Shown here piece after piece: positions 1-11,275 of a DNA stretch of 64,000 nucleotides. The stretch covers positions 5,650,501-5,714,500 of the forward strand of contig WOAB01000568.1 of NCBI GenBank assembly GCA_027886185.1, given 5' to 3'. Position 1 is the stretch's first letter, and each line of letters starts with the position of its first letter. This DNA comes from Rheum nobile (Eukaryota > Streptophyta > Magnoliopsida > Caryophyllales > Polygonaceae). A program made the position numbers and the translations under genes. The notes below the pieces were generated by a model. That model was not told the origin of the DNA, did not search any database, and saw only the letters and a program-made list of their open reading frames with translations.

Positions 1-849
1 CGCAAAGAGCTCGAATCGGGTTTGCTGTATCCATTGGAGATGAAGCTTTGAGAAAGAAAGTTGATGTACAGGGGAGAAGACTTCAAACATGGAAATGAAC
101 AAAATACCCCCGCTTTAATTCATGGCCATTGGATGAGCTCGATCCTACGACGAGCAGCGCTTCACATATGTACAATAAGGCATGTTTTTACTTGATCTAA
201 ACTCTATATAACACGGATACATGCATATTTAGTTTTTCCAAGTAAAGCAAATACTATAATTTTATACATTGGTTTTGATTACGAGAAAGCTAAGTTGTGG
301 TTTCCATTTGGCATGGGTGCTCACATATATAGCCATCGATTTGTTATAGAGCCACAAATGACAACTTCAACTGTTTATTATACAAGCTAAACAAAAGGTG
401 CCCTTACAACAAGAAAGAAACACCTAAATCATTAAAGTGGATGATTTTTACAAGTTTCTGACAAAACTATTAAGTCGAGAGTTACGAGTGTACATCTGTA
501 ATCTTGATATCAGTATTTTCTCTCGAGAAGTAGGGGTGGTGATGTAATCCTTAATATTGCTTCTGTAATTTGTTACCTAGGGATTGAGGCTCATTCAACT
601 TACATAGTCACTGTGCGAACCGAATTTCAAAATAGAATTAAAATGTCTGAACCAACCTTTAAACATAAACCGGGAAATTTAAATTGTTTATATGCAAAAC
701 CGATTCACTGAATCGTGTAACAATAACTCTTGTAACAATACTCCTTGTTCGACAGGATCCTTGTCCTCACTGAATCGTGTAACCATAAAACAAACAACCG
801 GTGGGAATCGGTTGTTTGTTTTATGCGATTTTGGGCGCGCAAGAGATGG
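1..849. other. Unassigned spacer with short repeats
   Basis: No reading frame or known element end is recognised here. The stretch is AT-rich. A 17-base word beginning TCACTGAATCGTG occurs at about 704-720 and again at about 766-782. A perfect hairpin follows at 785-824 and is listed separately. It could be the tail of an element or intergenic sequence lying left of the gypsy integrase relic. Confidence 0.4.
785..824. repeat. Perfect 16-bp inverted repeat with 8-base loop
   Basis: Bases 785-800 (ATAAAACAAACAACCG) are the exact reverse complement of 809-824. The loop at 801-808 is GTGGGAAT. No T-run follows, so it does not look like a terminator. It may be the end of a small hairpin element or part of a promoter; the function is unknown. 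Confidence 0.75.
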
Positions 850-1480
850 AATTTCAACATGTTAATGATCTCTTCTTGCTTCTAGAGAGTGCGGTCAACC
901 AGCACAAACTTACTTTCATCGGGTAAATAAGGAAGGTGCAATGAAGGTTGTTAGCCATAGAGAATTTCATAGGGGGTGGCTTTAATGGATGAGTGATATG
1001 TGGTATTATACCACCATTTTGCAAGTGGTAGCCACTTGCTCCAAGTGTGTGGGGCATCATATGTCATACACCTAAGATAGGTTTCAATAGTTTTGTTTGT
1101 GATCTGAGTTTGCCCATTAGTCTGTGGGTGATAAGCTGTAGAAAAGGTGAGATCAACACCATGAATGCGAAAGAGTTCTTTCCATACATCACTGAGAAAA
1201 ATAGGATCACGGTCACTGACAATAGTTTAGGGCATGCCATGGATTTTAAAAACATGGTCAAGGAAGGTTTGGGCAACATCTAAGGCAATGTAGGGGTGTG
1301 AGAGAGAGGTAGGAAGTGTGTACTTTTGCTGAAGCGATCAACAACCACCAAAATGCAGTGCTTATGCGAAGATGGTGGTAAGTCTCCAAACTAATGGATT
1401 GCCATATGCTGGCAGAGTTAGGTAAAGGTTGCAACAAGCCTTGTTTAGCAGAGACATCATATTTGTTTCGCTGGCACACA
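850..1480 (-). pseudogene. Ty3/gypsy integrase relic
   Basis: Read from about 1480 down to 850, the minus strand gives a gypsy integrase core. Visible parts are the second catalytic aspartate in IVSDRDPIF, then STAYHPQTNGQ, then the C-terminal WYNTTYHSS block and a LHLPYLPDES tail. The frame is broken by a stop just before TIVSD and another after the YEILYG block. The glutamate expected after GQT is Q (CAG), so the DD35E triad is incomplete. Upstream domains (reverse transcriptase, RNase H) are absent because the SIRE-like LTR begins immediately to the right at 1499. Transposition enzyme, dead copy. Lineage within gypsy is not certain. Confidence 0.8.
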
Positions 1481-1498
1481 TCAAAAATTGTTGATGTA

Positions 1499-2285
1499 TG
1501 TTGGAACGATGATGTTCCCTCTAGTTTTGATGATGATAAATCTCATTACACTTGATGGTTTTATTGTCACTATGAGTTTCAGAAACAATTCGTAAGACAA
1601 GCAACGATGAAACCATGAGGAGAATCAAAATAGAATATGCAAGGAACAACGAAGTCAACAATGGAACAACGCGCATGCACAAACTGAGAAGTTTAGATGC
1701 GCGTTGATGAGAAGGAAAATACAAGAAAACATTGCCAATGAGCGATGAGACGCGCACATTATTAGCCTTGCCGTATCTTCCAATTTTGGAAAGAGATCTT
1801 CGAAGGCGTCTTAGGCCACAAGGAACAAGTTTGTTGAAGATTTGGTTGTTGGAAAAGAATGTGTAAAGATAGTTTAGGAATATTTTATTGATTTCCTTAA
1901 GTGAAACTAGGGTAAATCAATTCGGTATTTTGGAGACTATATATACGAGAAGAAGTGACCATCATTGTCATGCAACACATCCACACGCATTTCTAGAGCA
2001 AGAAGCATTCGGAGAAAGAGAAGAAATACTTGCAAGTACGAAGCTTTGGTAAGTTGAGTACTTGATAGGGTTTTGGGTGTCTAAGGTGTTGTTAGGAATG
2101 TTACACGTAGAAGTCTAGATATCTAGGAGTAAACTAGATTGAGATAAAACTAGCTCGATTGTAATTCTAGTATTAATAATACAAGTAGACATTTGAAATT
2201 CTACTAAGGTAAAACCTAAGGATAGAGGTTTTTTTCAGTTAACTAGTTGGTTGATTGAGTTTTCCTCTCTAAGGAACGTTGCTAT
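1499..2285 (+). repeat. SIRE-like copia 5' LTR, first piece
   Basis: Starts with TG at 1499 and runs to the Tekay-like insertion at 2286. The right part (about 2170-2275) matches the reverse complement of about 50040-50160 in the second copia copy. The last five bases GCTAT (2281-2285) form the left half of the imperfect target duplication of the inserted Tekay-like element. Confidence 0.7.
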
Positions 2286-4677
2286 TGTAACACCCCCGAC
2301 TTATGTCGGTAGTGCCACACGCTAGTGACCTCAGACGTTAATGTCAAAAGTCACCCTAGACTTTAATCGGAACAATTAAGCTTAAATAAATACATAAATA
2401 TTAAATAACGAAAGAATAATCAGCGGAAGACTTTTAAATTACAGCGGAAGACTCTTTTAAAGTAGTCCTAATTAATGATTATGTATTACATTTATTTCAA
2501 ATTAAACATACACGCCTTGGAAATATTACTTCTTAAAACGCAAACTTCAACTGCAAGCCTTCTCTTCGACTGGTTACTTCAAATCGCCGGGGACCAACCA
2601 CTGATGTGCCGTATAAAACGGATGACATCAGCCAACCATACAAGGAATAAAATCTGGTTGGTTAGTTTAATGAAAGACTATGCAAGGGTATAAGCAGAAT
2701 GGTTCTAGTTATCGTAACTGTTTACTATCATTGTCCCTTGAATAATAATCGAAGGAACGATACATAACCCGAAACTTTCACGGAATGATAGAAGAAGATA
2801 TGCAATGAAAAGAAGACTCCAACGAAATTGAGTCTTATAGGAAACATATGAAATTGTTTGGGAACGTTAAGTTTTCACACAAGTTTAAAAACGATCTTGA
2901 TTATTTGGGTTCACGACCAACCTCACCGCGCAATACAAATCCAGATTGGAAAGAGGACTTACTCTAACAAGAGTCCGAGCGGTTTCCACGTTGTACTCCT
3001 CGCCCGAGGGTATATTAATTATGTGTGTAAAAACACTTATCTTATTTACTTCCAAAAAACGTACATTTAACGTTAAAGCTTTTAATCCACAACAATCTCG
3101 CAATGAGCAATATAATATGGGACAAATCCCAAATTTTGGCACTATCTAAGTGCACCACCACCTATATTCGGATAGGGTTAGGTCATGACCAGAAAATGTT
3201 AGGGCATTTATCTTCCTAACACAAAGTTATAAAGAAACGACTAGACCTCGTAAGGTACATAGTGTTCCTACGAATACTTGTGCTAACTAAGCATGTAAGT
3301 CCACGTATAAATCCACACCAAAATCCATTCAACACTTTATGATAATATCATATAGAATTATATAATAGCGTTGTTTCTAGCAATATATACAACCTATTAT
3401 AAATCCATATTTTAACACATAGTTTTATCAAATCTGTTCCCAAACACAAAACAACAACTTTATTCCATCTTAATTAAACAATCAAATAATTGATAATCAA
3501 GGGAAATATAGAATAATGAGCAAAAGTGAACCGCCACTTGCCTTTTGAAAATCATACGTATACACCATGCATGCGTCGACCACCATGGATCCCTTCTAAG
3601 CACACGACGCTCACATCATAATCAACCACCCTAGTGATGAGGGTTGGCCATCATGCGCGCTATACCAAGACAAAGCTTGGTTTGTTGAGCGTTGAGGCAA
3701 TGCCAGCGCTCCACCAATCCTCATGAAACCAATTAAGGTTTTGCGGTATAAGACCAACATTACCTTAAATTAAACTATGCTCTAAGAATTGAAATAACTG
3801 AAAGAACTAAGCTGGAAAGTAATAAACTCAGAAACTTACGTGACTATGAAGAGGACACCAAGCTTCATCTCCCACCCTAGAAGAGATAATGTTGAGATTG
3901 ATGAGGAAATGTAAGAGGAGTCCCAAAAATTAAACTATTTCGCAGTTGTGGGCCCGTCAAAAAGATTGGGCCTGCTGTAACGAATACTTTTCAAATTTAA
4001 ATAGAGTTTCACTTTTGTGGACCCGCCAAAAGACTGGGTCCGCCGATAGCGAACCATCTTACAAATTATTAACTTTGGATGAATGGTAGGGAGTGTCTAG
4101 ACCTGTATATATAGTTGTTTCCCCAACCCTTCTTCTTCTCTCTTTCAGATGTGGGATGAGAGTTTTATCAATATTTCTAAGATGAGCAATGTGGGATAAA
4201 ACGGTTTATCGACCCATATTGGTGGATAATTTCGAACCACTTACTATTGAAATTATGTCTCCATGCAAACTAGAGAATTGTAGATCTCCGAGTCTAGTTT
4301 CGAATGCATCTTGAATCATCGAAATCCAAGATTTGTGAAAAACGATATGCCTGTTCTACGAAGCTGCCTTGAACACAAATATTCCTACGGGATTGCCTAC
4401 AAAAATTCTAAACTTAAATCAAATTGGTCCATCATTAATCAAAACAGCTAGTTTTTATCCGTCACTTTGACTTATTTCATTCCAATACTAACTAGGGCTT
4501 GTTTGGATAAATGTTAAAGATATCCACAAATGTTTTTAGCTCGTTCACATCAAACACAACTAGTCTAAGTTATCAAATTATATTTTTTTGGACTCAAAAT
4601 TATCTTACCCGATTACAGATTATGCCTAACACGTCCTGCTTACAAAACGAGAGTTTGGACTTTTAGGGGTTATTACA
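2286..4677 (-). repeat. Tekay-like 3' LTR, 2392 bp
   Basis: On the plus strand it begins TGTAACACCCCCGAC and ends GGGGTTATTACA, so on the minus strand it begins TGTAATAACCCC and ends GTCGGGGGTGTTACA. The segment about 4085-4677 matches 15070-15663 of the partial 5' LTR. Short reading frames inside it (for example around 2885-3149) show no protein similarity and are treated as chance. Confidence 0.75.
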
Positions 4678-6353
4678 ATACTACCCCCTTAAAAATAGTT
4701 TCGACCCCGAAACTAGCACTACCAAGGTAGAGGTATCGGTTTCCACATTAACCTCTCCATTTGAGTTTAGTGTCCTCGATTATCTCGTACTCAAAATTAA
4801 TCCTAGGAAAGTCGATCTGTTTCCTCAACCATGACATTCCTCATATGTCTTGTTTCCATATATTATCTCATGTGCCAACTCTTAATATACTCACAAGGTC
4901 ATGATTACCTTAGAATCATAGTCTCCAAAATCACCACACGATCTTAATTACACCTTAAGCTTGAGAACACACCTTTTCTTTCAACTTTTCTCTTTATAAA
5001 CAACTCCCAAAGTTCATACCTTATTTCCTTATAACCTAACTTAGTACCCCCAATTGTCATATCGTCTTACTCCTTACATATACAACTCATCTATTTCATT
5101 ATTTACCTTAAGTAAATTTGGTCATTATGCCATTTCTTAACCCAAAATCTTTCCATTAACCAAGCTCTAACATAAGACCTTTAAGAATTCCTTAATTTTC
5201 ACAATTAATCACACAACATCTCATTCATGTTTTCCTCAAACATGATTTTAATAAACCGTTTAACACGATTATAATCAATCACCTTATTTATCCAACATGT
5301 GTCATCAGATCGCCTTAATAGACACATGTCACTTTTTCACCAAGTCCATTTGATAAAATCCATACACTTACGTTATCCCCTACTGTTAATCCCCCCAAGT
5401 TACAACAAACTTTTACCGACTGAGTTTGTTATTCACCCATTAATACTTAAACACTTAATCGTCCTCATACAATTTATTATCCCAAATCAAGCAACTTTTT
5501 GCCTTATCGAAATTTAATATTTACCCAAGACATAATCGTCTTAATACTCCCCATATCATTATATCATTTCCTTAAGAAATCCTCATAACAAAACCTCAGA
5601 TATGTCTTCCAAAATAATACTTATGATTTCACACACTTAGCTTTTCCAAAAGCTTTAACCACTGGTTCTACAATGAGCACACTCACTTATAAACCCCATA
5701 ACCATAGCTCTTGGGTTCTAAAGTTTATTCAAGATCGTATTAGAGTATGATCACTTTAGAGAAAACGAACTCCTTATGAAATATCTCTCTTATACATTTA
5801 TTCACTTAAGTATATAATTTATACAACTCACCCCATCTAATGCTCAGAGTATGCATATGAGGAATGACCTCAAACTCCATAGAGCATCACTACACACACC
5901 AAATCCTTATAGCAAGGAATCCTTACAACATTAACCTCTCGAGACAATGCTCATGAATTCGAGCAAAGGGAACAAATAATGTCAATACCCAACTTGATAT
6001 TATTTCAAGAAAATAGAAGGGTTCTTACGAATAGCTTCGACCCTGAAACTAGCGCTAACAAGGTAGGGAACAATCTCACATGTCCCAACCCAACACTATC
6101 CTTTATGAGTCCAAACAGTCTTTATCAACACATGACATGTACTACTTTTGGCACTTAAGGATTCTCGTATGAATGAACAACTTGCAATAGTAACGAATTT
6201 AGTAATTCCTGGAACAAGGAAACACTTCTTTATTATTTGAAACATTATTTTAAAACAATTGACAAAATGTCGAATAGATAGATTACTAAACTATGGAGAC
6301 TATCGACACAAGTCATCGCTCCTTGTTCTTTTAAAAAGCTTTACAAAATACCA
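4678..6353. other. Tekay-like internal region without pol
   Basis: Where pol should lie there is AT-rich, non-coding sequence. The palindrome-containing segment at about 4690-4727 is repeated with changes at about 6030-6067 (AATAG[T/C]TTCGACCC[C/T]GAAACTAGC). No reverse transcriptase, RNase H or integrase motif was seen in any frame. This suggests replacement of the coding region, as in large retrotransposon derivatives. Confidence 0.6.
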
Positions 6354-7549
6354 CTACTCGCTCAGGGTTTCCTTCTCGTCGGGTTGGTGTATCACAAAGA
6401 GTCGTTGCCCCTGACCCGAAGATTCCATAGGCTCCTTGCCTTTATTACGAGCAACAGATTGCTCAGGAGTGGACACTTCTGACCTTGGATTCTGCCTACT
6501 GCCAAGATTTGAGGCCTGATATGATTGTGTTGGCCATTGACCCTTCTGCCTACAGTATGTTTGCATATGGCCTTCCTTTTCACAATTATAACATACCCGC
6601 TTCTCCTTTTGGCAATTAAAACTTTTATGCCCAGCTTCACCATAGTTATGGCATTGAATCACACCGCTACTCCAACCTGAACCTTTGGCAGAGTTAGACT
6701 GAGTCGTCTCGGTCTTAGCACGACCAGACTTCTCAAACTTGGTGAGCGATTTCGGCCGCTTGAAGGTATTAGCCTTCCGGTCTTATTGCCCACCCTTCGC
6801 CTTATTCCTCTCGCTTTCGAGCGGACTCCTCCAGTGTGACCTCTATTCTGTAGGCCGCATCCACATACTGCTCCAAGGTAGAGCAACCATGACGCACCAT
6901 CAGAGGTTTGATTTCTGGATTCATCCATCCATGGAAGTACCAGATCTTTTGTTCTTCAGTATGCACTTTAGAACCAGCATAATGCAACAAGTGATTAAAC
7001 TTTGCCGCCAGCTCAGACACTTTCAGTCCCTCAGTCTCAGGGTAGAGGAACTCCTCCAACTTCTCTTCCCTCATAGCACGAGAGAAGAACCGATCAATGA
7101 ACTTGGCCTTAAACATTGCCCAACTCAGATTTGGGTGGTCTTCCAAACCAGTTCCTTCCCACCACTCACTTGCTCCGCCTTTCAGATGTAACGAAGCAAT
7201 ATGCATCTGTTCAGCCTCGGTGCAGACCATATTCTGAAATAGTCGCTCCATATGGGAAAACCAATAGGCAACCTTGACTGGTTCCCCGGTCCCATCGTAG
7301 CTATCCGGGCACATCGAATTGATCGTCTTCAATGCTCGGTTATAATTCCCGTCATTTCTCTCGGGGACCACCGGATGTGCAGGACCTTCACGTCCCTCCA
7401 CATTAGTTGCAACTTGAGGATTGGGGGCCACTTGAGCTTGCAGTATCCCTTGGGTCGTTAGTGCCTCGACCACTTGCCTCACTATCTGCCCAATAATCGT
7501 TGCATCCAACACGATCGGGGCATGAGGTGGAACTTCCCTCGCAACTTGA
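6354..7549 (-). pseudogene. Tekay-like gag, main part (matrix-capsid and zinc knuckles)
   Basis: Gag packages element RNA. The frame read down from 7549 contains the retrotransposon gag core, including MERLFQNMVCTEAEQM, LKGGASEWWEGTG and FIDRFFSRAMREEKLEEF, and runs to about 6802. A frame change then leads into a segment ending at 6354 with two zinc knuckles: CHNYGEAGHKSFNC, whose second cysteine is replaced by Y, and an intact CYNCEKEGHMQTYC. The 5' part of the same gene lies at 14267-14440 beyond the Athila-like insertion. Across the 5-bp duplication the two parts are in the same frame. Broken, not expressed as one protein. Confidence 0.8.
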
Positions 7550-7554
7550 GGGTC
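7550..7554. repeat. Target-site duplication GGGTC (left)
   Basis: GGGTC lies directly before the TGATAAGGG start of the left LTR. The same five bases follow the right LTR at 14262-14266. The 5-bp length fits gypsy integrase. Confidence 0.85.
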
Positions 7555-8895
7555 TGATAAGGGCTAAAGTTGTTATGCCTAATCAAAGTAATCATCAAAA
7601 ACCTAACTAAGTATAGTAGGCAAGCAAGGGTCGAATCCCACATGGAGGTAGCAATCTTTCTAAGTACAAAAGGTGTATGCCAAAGGTAACAAAGGGGGGT
7701 TTTTGGTTTGTTTGCAAGTAATAAAGTAAATCAAAGTAAAGGTTATAATCAATTGATGAGAAATAACTTAGCCAGACAAATATCCACCATTCATTTGATT
7801 GGTTGATCCTAGATTATCTCAATTACTTCCTATGAATATTCCTGTCCCTATTCTGAAATAGTTATCAGTCCAACCAGTCCTGGTAACCCTAATTATCAAA
7901 TGCACAAGAAACTATCAAGATTTAGTTCAATAGCAGCAATAAGCATATGAATTAACCAGGATACATGTAACACCAGACAACTCGTCAGCATTTAACACAT
8001 AATCAATTCTCTTCACAATAAACTAGTCCAACCAGTCCTAGAATATCAAGTTTGCTACACAAGATAAGGGATTTCAACTAAAAATATCCAAACCCTAGCA
8101 ATAGACAATTACTAATATCAACTAGGTGATCAGACCAGTCAAATCAGCAAGAATCAATAGGAATAAGCACAAAGAGAAGAGATATAATCAAAGGAAAGGA
8201 AATAGAGTTATAATCTCACAACCAAATACAAACGAAGGCTTCAATCGTCGGACTAAGTAAAAGTTTCTTAGTTCTTCATAGTCTTGGAAACGTAAAACTC
8301 AAAGGGAAAAACAATGCATAAACTGAATAATGCCTGAATGATGAAAGAAGGCTGCTAACTAATAGGTTATAAAACCCTAGCAAACCTAATTCTAAAAAGA
8401 TAACAAATAACATCAAAAAGGAAATAACGAAATAAAATAAATAAAAGAAAAGGAAACAACAATAAAACAGATCTTATGACGAAATCTCGGCACGCGTTGA
8501 TGAACAGTTTCCGCGACCGCGGCCAAATTTCCGCGACCGCGGAAAAGTTACTGTAAAACCCACGCGTCTTCGTATTTCCGCGACCGCGGCTTTGGCCCCC
8601 GCGACCGTGGATCTTCTCGCTGTTGCTCTTCTCGCCTCGTATTATTCCGCGACCGCGGTGGTGACTTCCGCGCCCGCGGAAAAGCTTCTGTAGCTTCTCT
8701 TCATCTCCTTCTTCGGTCTTCTCATGTGGCTTTCTCCTCCATATTCTTAAGTCTTCATTTAAGCTCTTCAAACCACCAAATCAACACTTCTTCTCCTCAA
8801 CTTCATTCTCCACAATTATGCTCTAAACACATCCAAATGGTACCTAAAACTCCGGTAACAACTCCTAGTTAAACCCTACAAAGTAGCGCTGATCA
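7555..8895 (-). repeat. Athila-like 3' LTR, 1341 bp
   Basis: Pairs with 12921-14261 at identical length and a few percent divergence by eye. At about 8509-8680 it holds six variants of TTTCCGCGACCGCGGAAA. Those repeats create an arginine/glycine-rich open frame on the minus strand (8367-8771) that is not a protein gene. Confidence 0.9.
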
Positions 8896-10255
8896 AATTC
8901 CCCCATGCTTAAACCTTGCTCGCCCTCGAGTAAGCTAATAGAAACCTACTCCTCCAATGAAATACCCAAGGTCTCAGGAAGCACAGAAAAATCATCTCCA
9001 CTAAGAACTGCATCTAAACATGAATCTCCAAGGCACAACACAATCAACACAACACATACACAAAAAACATACAAGCTTAAAGGAAAGAAGAGTACTTCCC
9101 CCAAGCTTATCCCGAACACCATAGAGTGAAAGTAACCATCTAATCCTAGCGTACATCTATCTTCTTATAACTCCCAAAGTGACCTACCCGAATCCTTCTT
9201 ATATCACCTCTTCTTATGTCACCACACCAGGAAAAATGAGAAATTCTAATAATCACTATTCTTCTTTTCACTTATTTTGCCAAGGCACCCTTTCGGATTT
9301 TCACCAAGCCGCTCATTTCATTTTTCAATAGATGGGTTCACATAAACTCACATCACTCTTGACCTCTTATTACCCCAGTCTAATGCTGGTCCAAGCCACC
9401 TGCTTATTATCTAAGCCGCCCTCTCGGGTTTTCGACTTATCCCAGGATTTATTCTTGTCTTTTTTCAATTTTTGACTTTTTTTTCTTTTTCATTATTTTT
9501 TTCTTTTTCAGACGACTAGCAAGTATAGATCACTCCCCCATACTTAAACATTGCATTGTCCTCAATGTAATGAAAGACAAAAAGATGAAGCACAGGGAAG
9601 AGCAGAAAAGTACTCACAACCGTCGCCGAGGTAGCCTGGATGTGAAAGTTGGGACTGGCGGTAAATCATTGAAAACACAAGTCTCTGGTGTTGCGTGGTC
9701 TGCCTCAAACAAACTCCACCGTGCAACCAAATAGATGCACTGTATGTTGTAGTGGTACATCAAAGAAAACGGGATTGCACGGGTCTTCATCGAACCCAGA
9801 TTTGGAGCCCAAATGTAATCGTGGTGTGGGCTCTAGTGTTCCTCCTCGTCAGCTGTCGAATGTCGGGCCATCATCGGTGCCAAATACAAATGTCGGGCGA
9901 TTGATCTCCTCCTTGGTAGCATGATGCGCACCACTCACAAAGAAAATCTCGAAAAGTTGGGCCTTCAAAAAAAATTCGATTTTGTTTTTGTTTTTTGTTT
10001 TTAGGTAAGGGGACTTACAGTGGTTTTTACGCGGTCGCGGAAAATTTTCTGCGCCTGCGGAAAGGTTTCTGGTGCGAGTGAACACAGTCTTCGAATTTTG
10101 TTATGAGTCTCCTACCTGTAGGTTAGTCTAAAACAAAAACGAAACAACAATAATCAAAGCTAGAAAGGAAAAGACAAGAAAATAATTTCGTACCTCGAGT
10201 GGCCTCCCGAGCAACGCCTTGGTTATTGTCGTGGCTCGACATAGTGCCCTTTAAC
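8896..10255. other. Athila-like internal 3' region, no pol
   Basis: The minus-strand polypurine tract lies at 8896-8908 next to the LTR. The rest has poly-T stretches near 9480-9510, short unconnected frames, and GC palindrome variants at about 10031-10070. No reverse transcriptase, RNase H or integrase motif was seen. This is the space where pol would be in an autonomous Athila element. Confidence 0.6.
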
Positions 10256-10864
10256 TCAACTTGGGTTGCTCACATCAATCGAACACTTGGGGTCAATATC
10301 AGGAGGGTGTCTCTTTGCATCGTCTATGTTGAATCCGACCCTCACCCCGTCAAACTCCATTGTGAGCGAACCACTGCTCACGTCAATCTTGGTATTTTCC
10401 GTATTCATGAACGGCCTTCCCAGCATCACAGGGGCTGCATGTTTGTCTTGCCCTGTATCCATCACAAAGAAATCCGCATGGAAAATCATCTTGTCAACCT
10501 CTACTAGCACATCCTGCACCACTCCTTTGGGATACACATATGAATTATCCGCCAGTTGGATCACTATCCCGGTCTTCTGTAATGGCCCAACCTCTAAAGA
10601 CTCGTACAGCGAGAGGGGCAAAACATTGATAGAGGCACCCAAATCCAGCATGGCTTTATCGAACATGGTGCCACCTATCTTGCAGGGAATAGTGAACATG
10701 TCTGGGTCACTGCACTTCTTTGGCAACCGCTTTTGTAGCATAGCGGAGACATTCTCGCTGACTTGGACCTTCTTCTTCTCTTTCACCTCTTTCTTTCTCT
10801 TTATCTTGCACAGTTCCTTCAGAAATTTTGCATAGCGAGGAATGCTCTTAACAAGCTTGATCAA
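10256..10864 (-). pseudogene. Athila-like retropepsin (protease) region
   Basis: Open frame of 202 residues. Residues near 1-45 form a basic linker with IPRYAKFLKELCKIK, usual upstream of Athila protease. The aspartic protease domain is at about residues 60-170. Its catalytic block reads LDLGASINVLPLSLY (DLGAS in place of DTGAS, common in this lineage) and its flap and C-terminal block is APVMLGRPFM. The enzyme would process Gag. The frame itself is undamaged but the upstream gag is interrupted, and no pol follows. In Athila elements gag, protease and pol usually form one frame, so this is treated as part of a broken polyprotein. Confidence 0.8.
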
Positions 10865-11275
10865 ATGAATATTTACCTCGCAGTTGCTGAAGGTCTCAAA
10901 GAGTTCTTTGTCATTTTCCAGTCTTCTGGTGTCCTTCAGGACCTCGGGAAAGGGTGCGGGTGGTTTCAGTGAACTGAGTGGAGGAAAGTTGGGACGAACA
11001 TACGTGTTATGGACATTAGAGTCAAATCCCCGATCGTGGTTTGAGGCCCGCAGTCGCGGTTCTTCATCTGGGCAAACTAGGTCTCCAGGGAGTTTTCCGC
11101 GGTCGCGGATTTCTGTCCGCGGTCACGGAAATTCGCCAAAAAATTCATCTTCCTCAGAAACTTTTCCGCGATCGCGGAAATCTGTCCGCGGTCACGGAAA
11201 TTCGCCGATTTCCTTCTCGTCTTCAGTGAGGAATCCGCGGTCGCGGCCTTCTTCCTCGCGGTCGCGGAATTCTTT
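10865..11275. repeat. Gag-protease linker with CCGCGGTCGCGG palindromes
   Basis: At about 11097-11270 there are six variants of the GC-rich palindrome found in the LTRs, for example TTTTCCGCGGTCGCGGATTT and TTTTCCGCGATCGCGGAAAT. Three nearly identical spacers (TCTGTCCGCGGTCACGGAAA type) separate them. Minus-strand frames here read as RDRGQ-rich repeats without domain character. The array appears to have been inserted into the linker of the polyprotein. Confidence 0.7.

Noticed and set aside
2885..3149. Overlapping 67-85 residue ORFs on both strands
   Set aside because: They lie inside the Tekay-like LTR, without motifs or conserved partners.
7630..7660. GGTCGAATCCC resembling a tRNA T-loop
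   Set aside because: It lies at the same place in both Athila-like LTRs (also near 12993) and no cloverleaf or A-box partner fits around it.
8367..8771. 134-residue minus-strand ORF rich in RGRG repeats (twin at 13733-14137)
   Set aside because: The repeats come from the CCGCGACCGCGG palindromes inside the LTR; there is no start context or domain, and the frame is explained by the DNA repeat.
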